Source: Callorhinus ursinus (lineage: Eukaryota; Chordata; Mammalia; Carnivora; Otariidae). Taken from it: a stretch of 64,000 bases of DNA. The stretch spans positions 4,674,675-4,738,674 of the forward strand of contig NW_020312894.1 of the NCBI RefSeq assembly GCF_003265705.1, written 5' to 3'. Made by a program: the position numbers and the translations under genes. This document shows positions 57,746-64,000 of this stretch, one piece after another (the first letter of the stretch is position 1; each line of letters begins with the position of its first letter). The notes under the pieces were generated by a model, which saw only the letters and a program-made list of their open reading frames with translations, was not told the origin of the DNA and searched no databases.

Positions 57746-59189
57746 TCCAGTGTTCACTTTGGCCATGTCACCAGAGCAAAACGAAGAATAATGTGGCCAG
57801 CCCTCTGCCGTGAGCAATGAGGCTCACACTAGGCAACTCCTTTTGGAGGTAGATTCCTGAACAGGAATGCACAGTTTGCTAAGGCAAAATATCAGGTGGC
57901 AGAGGCAGTGGCTTCTCTGTAAAGGGGATGACCCTCTGGGAGGCCTCCTATTGTCCCCTGGCTGGTGCAGTCTGTGGGACGTGACCCCACTTTCAGTCAG
58001 TACCAAGCTCAGCTAACAGGGCATGAATAGTTGAAGGGAAGGAGTCAGAGGGAGGAGGGAATAAATTTCCTTCTATCCCACAGAAAAGAGGACACAGGAG
58101 AAATCACTCACCCGGGACAACCCCAGAGGTCCGTGCCTGCCTGATGCTCACAGTCAGACAAGCTGCCGCCTCGCTCCAGAATGACCTCCAGGACCCACCA
58201 GGCACATCTATGTCAATGGGGGACATGGCAATGCCCACAAAGAGCCAGTTAATTCTATTACCAAGACATATCAGGCTCTAGATCAGGGTACAGGAGAAGG
58301 TTAAGATGACCTTAATTAATTCTCTACCACCTCCCGTGCCTCCTGAGATGCAGCCAGTGTCCTCCTCATGCTTCCAAAGGCATCTGATGTTTTCCCATCA
58401 GGTGCCAGGAAGCCAAGCCCCGATGAGGGTTACCCAACCATCCACAACACTCAGACTTAGCTTGGTCCAAATGAAAAGAGACCTGGGAACGGTCAAGTCT
58501 GGAAGGACCAAGGCTCAGGCTGACCCACCTTAGAGCGCCCCCCGCCATGAGAATCAGAGATCGGAAGAATACTTTGCCCTTCAGCCAAGCCAGTGGCTCA
58601 CCCTGCTGTGGCCCCGTGCCTCCAGAAATGTCCACACGAACCCCCGGGAAAATCCTGCTGCCCCACACCACAGGCAGATAGATGCAGTCACCCACCTCTA
58701 GGGAAACCCAAGATATTCAAAGGCAGCTTCAGGGACTCTGCTCTGTTGCAGGGGCCACAACCCAGGGGTAGGGGCCAAGAAGGGTGGCGGTCCTAGCTCC
58801 CCGATATCACTAGGGGAAATGATCAGGAAACTTCCAAGAACTTGGAGAGTTTCCTCTTTGCCTGTGCAGGATGGCGAGATCTTGGCAACATTGAAACATC
58901 ATATTATTCTGTTCCAAGTAAAGACTTAATGGCTCCAAAATCAATTTCAGAATGTAAGAATGACAGTAGGTAATATAATAAAGTCACTCAAAGATCAGGG
59001 GGCAGTTAAACAATATAGTGGAGACTGTATTATGCAGCCATAATGTGCTTTAGAAGAGTGAATTCCTCCTTGCTGAAGAAAGGCCATGAGATTGATAAAG
59101 CTAAAAGTGTGTATCGTATGTTCCCTGGGTGCCGGGCCGAGGTCTGCTCCTGGGCGACAAGCTTACTTCTGACTCTGGAGTCCTAACAT
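57746..59189. other. unassigned sequence
   Basis: No gene. Some text near 58850-59100 is AT-rich. Frames up to 109 codons without domains. Confidence 0.4.
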
Positions 59190-59375
59190 AAGCGGGTCCA
59201 GTTCTGGCTTCCTGACTAGCCACGTGGCTCAAAGCAACCATTTCAGTTCCTGGTTTGCTCTCAGGCAACATGGGGGGAATGGTAGAAACTGTCTTACAGG
59301 GTTATGGGAGGGTTCATGAGATCCTTGCAGGTCTGGGTGATGTCTGATGCCCAGAGGAGGTTCCAGAAATGATGT
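59190..59375 (+). mobile_element. MIR SINE
   Basis: 'gttctggcttcctgactagc', 'cacgtggctcaaagcaacca', 'tttcagttcctggtttgctc', 'acagggttatgggagggttc' and 'atgcccagaggaggttcca' follow the MIR order from the acttactagctgtgtgacc region to the 3' end. Confidence 0.6.
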
Positions 59376-59388
59376 CCTTCACTAGCTA

Positions 59389-59421
59389 CTAGTTAGGCTA
59401 GTCCTCCGCCAGCCTAACTAG
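59389..59421. repeat. perfect 11-bp inverted repeat
   Basis: Arms ctagttaggct (59389-59399) and agcctaactag (59411-59421) are exact reverse complements around an 11-nt loop, just right of the MIR. Confidence 0.85.
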
Positions 59422-60189
59422 CAGAACATGCGCAGAACATCCATCAGCGTCTGTCAGTCTTGCAAGCTATGAGGCCAGAAGAGGTGGGTTGGGGGATTGG
59501 AGCAAAACGACCTACATCTGGAGGAAAATGGAAACCCCACCAAAGAAGTTTGTGATTCATGAGAAATGAACAAATCTGATTTTAGGTCTAGGGGGATTTG
59601 AAGAGGGAGAGGTTTTATCCAAAAAGGGTAGTTGAGAAAGCTTACAGAAGGAGGTGGCTTTTAAACGATCGGGGTCTCCAAAGGCATGAAGAGGAAACTA
59701 ATCTAACCTAGAGTCAAATACCCACCGCGCGAAGACTGTATCTACCTCTTAAAGAGAAAATAAGTTGAGGGGAAAATTGAAAGCCAGGGAAAATAACACA
59801 GGAGTACTCAAATATGGGGGCTGGTGCCATGTTATTCATAGCTCTCAGGATGGGACTGACCTAGATCCCCACACAGAGTGGTATCCAGGGAGGTCTCCAT
59901 TACGATGCTGAAGTAATAACAGTATGTGTGTGACTCTAAGAAAGCATAGGCAATTGGGTGAAAAAAGGATCTCACGGGTCAGACATGGTGTCACGAAGAC
60001 AAAATAATTGATTATGGAACTCTTGTTCACTTTGTAATTTTGTTCCACGATTTTACAAAGCCACGTGTAGACACGGTGTAAATGCGGGCGTATAGTATCA
60101 AAAGGCAAGGTCGGCCTTCCCCAATTGTACATGATACCACAGCTGGTGCCTATGGACCCAAAAATCAGTTCCAAGAGTGAGTCTATCTC
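59422..60189. other. unassigned sequence
   Basis: Nothing recognised; a 109-codon minus frame (59845-60174) lacks a domain. Confidence 0.4.
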
Positions 60190-60690
60190 AAGATACCATC
60201 AAACAGAATTACATTCTGATATCCCTTCCATGTGTTGTACTTAGAAACTTACAAGATCAAGCAATTAATTTCCCAATTGGATTATTTAGACAATCATATA
60301 TGAAAGTCTATGGATATTAAAAACTACTAAGAGCATTTTAAAGGCAGCATATGCTAATCTTTTCACAGAAAGGATAAAAATACAAAGCCATTTGCCTCAT
60401 AAACTTTCTGCCCATAAACAAGGAGGAAAATGGAAATTTCCAAATTTGCAGGCAAAGAAAAAATATTTTAACTCATGAGGGTTTATATGTACTCCCTTCC
60501 ACAGCGCTCTCTGGCGAATATTTTTCACCAAATCATATTTTGAAGCTACATTGATGATCTGGCTCATGGCCCAGTCTGTCTTTAAATTTCATCAAAGTTT
60601 TACGAGCTCCACAGATACTGTGTAGAAATTCGGAAATTTATTAAATAAATATTATCCAATATGACTTCTCTATTCAATGACAGGAATGGC
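60190..60690. promoter_or_regulatory. CNE-like block
   Basis: Repeat-free AT-rich DNA with 'caagcaattaatttcccaat', 'gcatatgctaatcttttcac', 'gcccataaacaaggagg', 'atgatctggctcatggccca' and 'tttcatcaaagttttacg' (TCF/LEF core atcaaag). Candidate enhancer; not tested. Confidence 0.5.
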
Positions 60691-60744
60691 GTTTGTTGGC
60701 CATGACAGGAACATGATAGGTTCCTGGAAGTTGTGTGTTACAGG

Positions 60745-61078
60745 GTGGGAAAGAAGAAACAACTATCTCAAAAACAGAATTAACTGTTAATTGACTTAGT
60801 GTCAATGCCACGTGGGATCCTGGTTTGGATCCTAGAACAGAAAAAGGACATTCGCGGGCGAAAAAGTTGGGAAAACCTGAATAAAATCTGTAATTTAGCT
60901 AATAGTAATGTGACAGTGTTACCTTCTTAGTGGCGACAAACATGCCCTGGGTCATATAAGATGATGTTAACATGAGGGGACCTGGCGGAAGGGTAGACAG
61001 GAACCGTCTGTGCTATCTTTGCAATTTCTCTGTAAATCTAAAATTATTCCACAAAAAACAAGTTTATTTAAAAAATAT
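60745..61078 (+). mobile_element. L1 3'-end fragment
   Basis: 'gggatcctggtttggatcct', 'agaacagaaaaaggacattc', 'aaaacctgaataaaatctg', 'gatgttaacatgaggggacc', 'gtctgtgctatctttgcaat', 'tctgtaaatctaaaattatt' and a terminal 'caagtttatttaaaaa' are the diagnostic 3' end of L1M-class elements. Confidence 0.85.
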
Positions 61079-62199
61079 AATTCAGGAAAAGAAACCCAGT
61101 TGCAGTGCTAGAAGTTTTCATCAAGAAAAAACCCAGTCATTTGGGGGAAAAGTTATGCCATGAACTACAATAAATGTATTAAGAGAAAGACATTAAAGAG
61201 TAAGGGAAGTATACCAATTGATATTCTCTTCCAAGTGCTCACCCATCAGGGGGTACCAGAGAGTAACATCTTAAAATGCTGAATTAGCACACTCAAAATA
61301 GGACTTATAATGAATGGTATCCTCGTACAAAAAGAAAGACCAGCAAAGGCATTGTCCTTGGGGCTCTAACTAGAAGGAATTCCCCAAGGCCCCATGACTT
61401 GGGCAATCCCCAATGGCAATTGTATCAGAAGAAGGGCTGGCTGACCACCACAAAATACAGTGCAGCTACTCAGACCCTAGCTTGTCTTTGGCCGGTCCTC
61501 TTTGGCATCTTCTCCATTTAAGCACACTCAGAAGAATTCAGCTTTCGGGCCAGATAGATTTTGAGCAGAGTGTGGCAAGATGCACAATATGGCAAGGCAG
61601 GAAGAGATCTTGCTCCACAGGCTCAGGATTTCCTTAAAATCAAATTAAATCCATCTCCAAGCATCCCTCCTACTAGACTGGCAGGAATTCTATCTCAGCC
61701 ATTACCTGGGAGCTCCTGTCCTTCCTTCAGTTAACGTAGGGGTACAGGGGCTTCTGGGGTGTCCAGAAAATGGGCAAAGGTCTTGCATCTCCAGGCCACC
61801 CCCAGCCTATCACAGTCTTCTCAGATACCCTCATCATTTGAACCCAGGGGTGCCCGTGGAGGCAGGAATGGGGCAGGAAACCCGGTGTGGTTGGCAGACC
61901 CAGTCCCAGGGACTAGTCTTCCTGAGTTAAACGCTGGAGAGCTCCACCCCTGAGGAATTGGTACCTTTGTCAGCAACGATTACCTCTCTCCTCCTCCCAG
62001 GTATAAATACTTTAGGAGCTCAGGTTTTGGAAAGCAAAAGCCAGGATAAGTAGAGTGTGCAGCTAACTTTTCCCTTGGTCAGAACAAAATAACTTCTAGG
62101 GCATGTGAGAGTAAAAGTGCCTGTGAGTCATTTAGGAGAAATTTGATAAAAAAAAAAAATAGTGATACAAGTAATAAAAGCATTCATTATCTCATCTCA
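61079..62199. other. unassigned sequence
   Basis: No gene. A TATA-like 'ggtataaatactttagg' occurs near 62000 but nothing downstream supports a promoter. Confidence 0.4.
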
Positions 62200-62560
62200 C
62201 AAGATCACCAGAGGAACTCCAAATGCTTCTGTGGTGACACAATAGTGTATGAAGACTTAGGCTCCTTTAATACTTTCTCATTCATCTTGAAGGAGCTGTC
62301 CGTGTAACCCCTCATGGTGGCAAAATGGCAGCCATAGTGCCAAGTATCACACCTTATACCACGGTGTCCCAAGCAGGAGGAATTTCTCCTCATCCTTCTT
62401 TTCTCTTATTAACAAATGAAAACTTTCTTAGAAGCCCCTTGAAGATTTACCATAGCTTTTATTGGCCAGAACTAGATCACATGGTAGTCTGAACACCAAC
62501 CACTAACAGAGGTGAACAAAATTACCAGGAATGGCTTACACAGATCACATTCACCCTCTG
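62200..62560. repeat. ancient interspersed repeat, family uncertain
   Basis: 'tcatggtggcaaaatggcag', 'cttattaacaaatgaaaact', 'ttcttagaagccccttgaag' and 'attggccagaactagatcac' are typical of an old mammalian repeat (gtggcaagatggc, cagaagccccc, ttggccagaactgggtcac). I cannot assign the family. Confidence 0.5.
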
Positions 62561-63229
62561 GAACTGGACCTCCAAAATTCAGGGTCCTGTTCGTAAGAAA
62601 GAAGTCTAGCTGTTAGGTCCCTCCGCAACAGGGTCTGGAACACCCTGGCTTATCTAGTGGGCAGGGGCTTGAAGGGGAAAAATCAAGCCAAGCACAAATG
62701 AATATCTCCATTAACCATCCTTCCATCATGGGTAGGACGGATGGCACTCAATGGCAGGAGAAACAAGTGAGTGGGAGAAACTGGGACAGTGGTGTCAGAT
62801 AGGGCGGCTATTAGTGTGACAGCACAGTGAGCAAAGAGGGGGGCGTCCAGACCGACTCCTTATCCCTGGCATTCACTGTCCAAGCAGACTGTCCCGGGAA
62901 GGCTGCCAGGGTGCGTGCCCAACAGACCCCTAAGCCCGTCAGGACACCAGCGTGTGTCCCCTAATGGGTCCACCTCACTGGGCTCCAGGCAACTCCTCTC
63001 ACTCAGAAAACAACTGGAAGGATGGCCCCTAGGGTTCCACAGGGCAGCTAGCTAGCTAGCTACCTTCATTTTTAGAAAGCACCAGGGACACTCTTCAGAG
63101 TTTAGCTCATTAGAAGCAAGCCCATTCCCTCCCTCCCAGACCCCACTTCCCCTCAGTTGGCCGCTGAGAGTGCTGGTTGGAGTGCCCACCTGAGGCCAGC
63201 CCTCCGCCACCCTCACAGGTGAGATGAGT
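62561..63229. other. unassigned sequence
   Basis: Unique sequence; holds four GCTA units at 63047-63062. Confidence 0.4.
63047..63062. repeat. (GCTA)4 short tandem repeat
   Basis: Four exact GCTA units. Confidence 0.9.
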
Positions 63230-64000
63230 ACACTCCCCTAACATTATTCACTAGACCTTTTCCCCTACGGTGGCTTTTTAAATCAACAATCTATTTTAGC
63301 CTCACCTGTGAAATCCTGGATGTAATGAGCTAGTTTTACTTATAAAATATAAAACAAATTTCTAAATACTAATTTTTAAATGGACATCAGCATATCGTCA
63401 GAAAGCTTATTGCAGGCACCAGTGGACGGCAAGCTACGTGTGGAGAAGAGCCTTCTAATGCTCAGATTGAGGGCCTGGGTAAGCGTAAAAGAAGACTCTA
63501 GGTAGATTTTCTGCGATCATGGGACAGTGGTGAGCCCACGAAAGAAACCCTTTAAGAACGTCCATCCAAATAAGGAGAATGGGGATAAATGTAGCGAAGA
63601 AGCAAACAGAAGAGATGAGACAGGGCTCCAAGGGAACCCTGGAGAAGCTGGAGCCCCCAGACAAGAGAACAGGACAAAAGCAGACGTGATCAGCCAGGAG
63701 GAGAACCGACCAGTCAGCGGATGAGAGAGCCGGCCCCCGCTTCTGGGAAAGACAGCAGGTGGAAAGGCACGGGGAATGCTGCCTCCACATCCGGGGGAAA
63801 CCGAGATTTGAATCCTGAGGGTTGGTGGGGGGTAGAGAATCACCAGAAGAGCTTCAGGTTATGAGATTTAAAAAAGAAAGAATGCTTTAAGCTACATTCC
63901 CAAAAAGTACTGCCAACCGGGTGAGGAGAGGAGCCCGTGAAGCATTGAAAAGCCAAATTATTGTTGCTGAGGTCCCTCTAGTTATGACATTTTTCAATAG
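63230..64000. other. unassigned sequence to window end
   Basis: AT-rich text at 63230-63400, then GA-rich unique DNA. A 111-codon minus frame (63455-63790) and its overlapping neighbours show no domain. Confidence 0.4.

Noticed and set aside
61990..62015. TATA-like box ggtataaatac
   Set aside because: No CpG island, initiator or downstream gene; a single AT-rich word is weak evidence.
1..64000. Canid (dog-like) or felid origin
   Set aside because: The canid-type SINE head (gggatccctgggtggcgc) and the cat-type interior are not seen; copies resemble arctoid caniform types. Species remains unproven.
1..64000. CRISPR array, bacterial operon, phage or endogenous retrovirus
   Set aside because: No regularly spaced repeats, no bacterial gene layout, and no paired LTRs or retroviral protein motifs were recognised.
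1..64000. A novel multi-gene system
   Set aside because: No set of coding genes exists here. The interesting content is regulatory DNA, a pseudogene and transposon structures.

Overview
This is 64 kb of mammalian nuclear DNA with no protein-coding gene that I can support. Four insertions carry the tRNA-derived SINE of carnivores (head ggcgcctgggnggctcag, CT-rich middle, AAATAAATAAAATCTTT tail). The minus-strand copy has the internal region I associate with bear, seal and mustelid copies, and no copy has the canid-type head. I therefore infer an arctoid caniform carnivore rather than a dog or cat. Everything else is old mammalian repeat (L1, L2, MIR, a hAT-type DNA transposon), unique sequence, and blocks that look like conserved non-coding elements (CNEs).

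Layout. 0.4-5 kb: a long, decayed antisense L1. 5.8-6.9 kb: CNE-like block with a perfect 10-bp hairpin. 10-15 kb: L2, MIR and L1 fragments and, on the minus strand at 12.93-13.6 kb, a decayed processed pseudogene of the co-chaperone gene SGTA. 15.94 kb: a 10-N assembly gap. 17-31 kb: mostly unique DNA with CNE-like blocks at 17.0, 20, 25.2, 26.1 and 30.2 kb and a SINE with perfect target-site duplications at 23.7 kb. 31.7-33 kb: L1 3' end, a young SINE and a 325-bp hAT element. 34.6-35.7 kb: CNE-like block running directly into a CpG island. 37-42.5 kb: L2 and L1 fragments, one rearranged SINE and one ordinary SINE. 42.9-47.1 kb: four CNE-like blocks. 48-52 kb: L1, L2 and MIR. 54.3-57 kb: the strongest CNE-like domain, with two short CpG-rich islets inside it. 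57-64 kb: MIR, L1 3' end, one more CNE-like block at 60.2 kb, and an unassigned tail.

The window reads as part of an intergenic or intronic regulatory desert: few recent SINEs, many AT-rich segments full of homeodomain, SOX, POU and TCF-type sites, and CpG islands without an attached open reading frame. Such landscapes usually surround developmental transcription-factor genes, but I cannot name the gene from this sequence. CNE calls are inferences from composition and motifs, because no cross-species alignment was possible. I found no CRISPR array, operon, rRNA, functional tRNA or coherent undescribed gene system.
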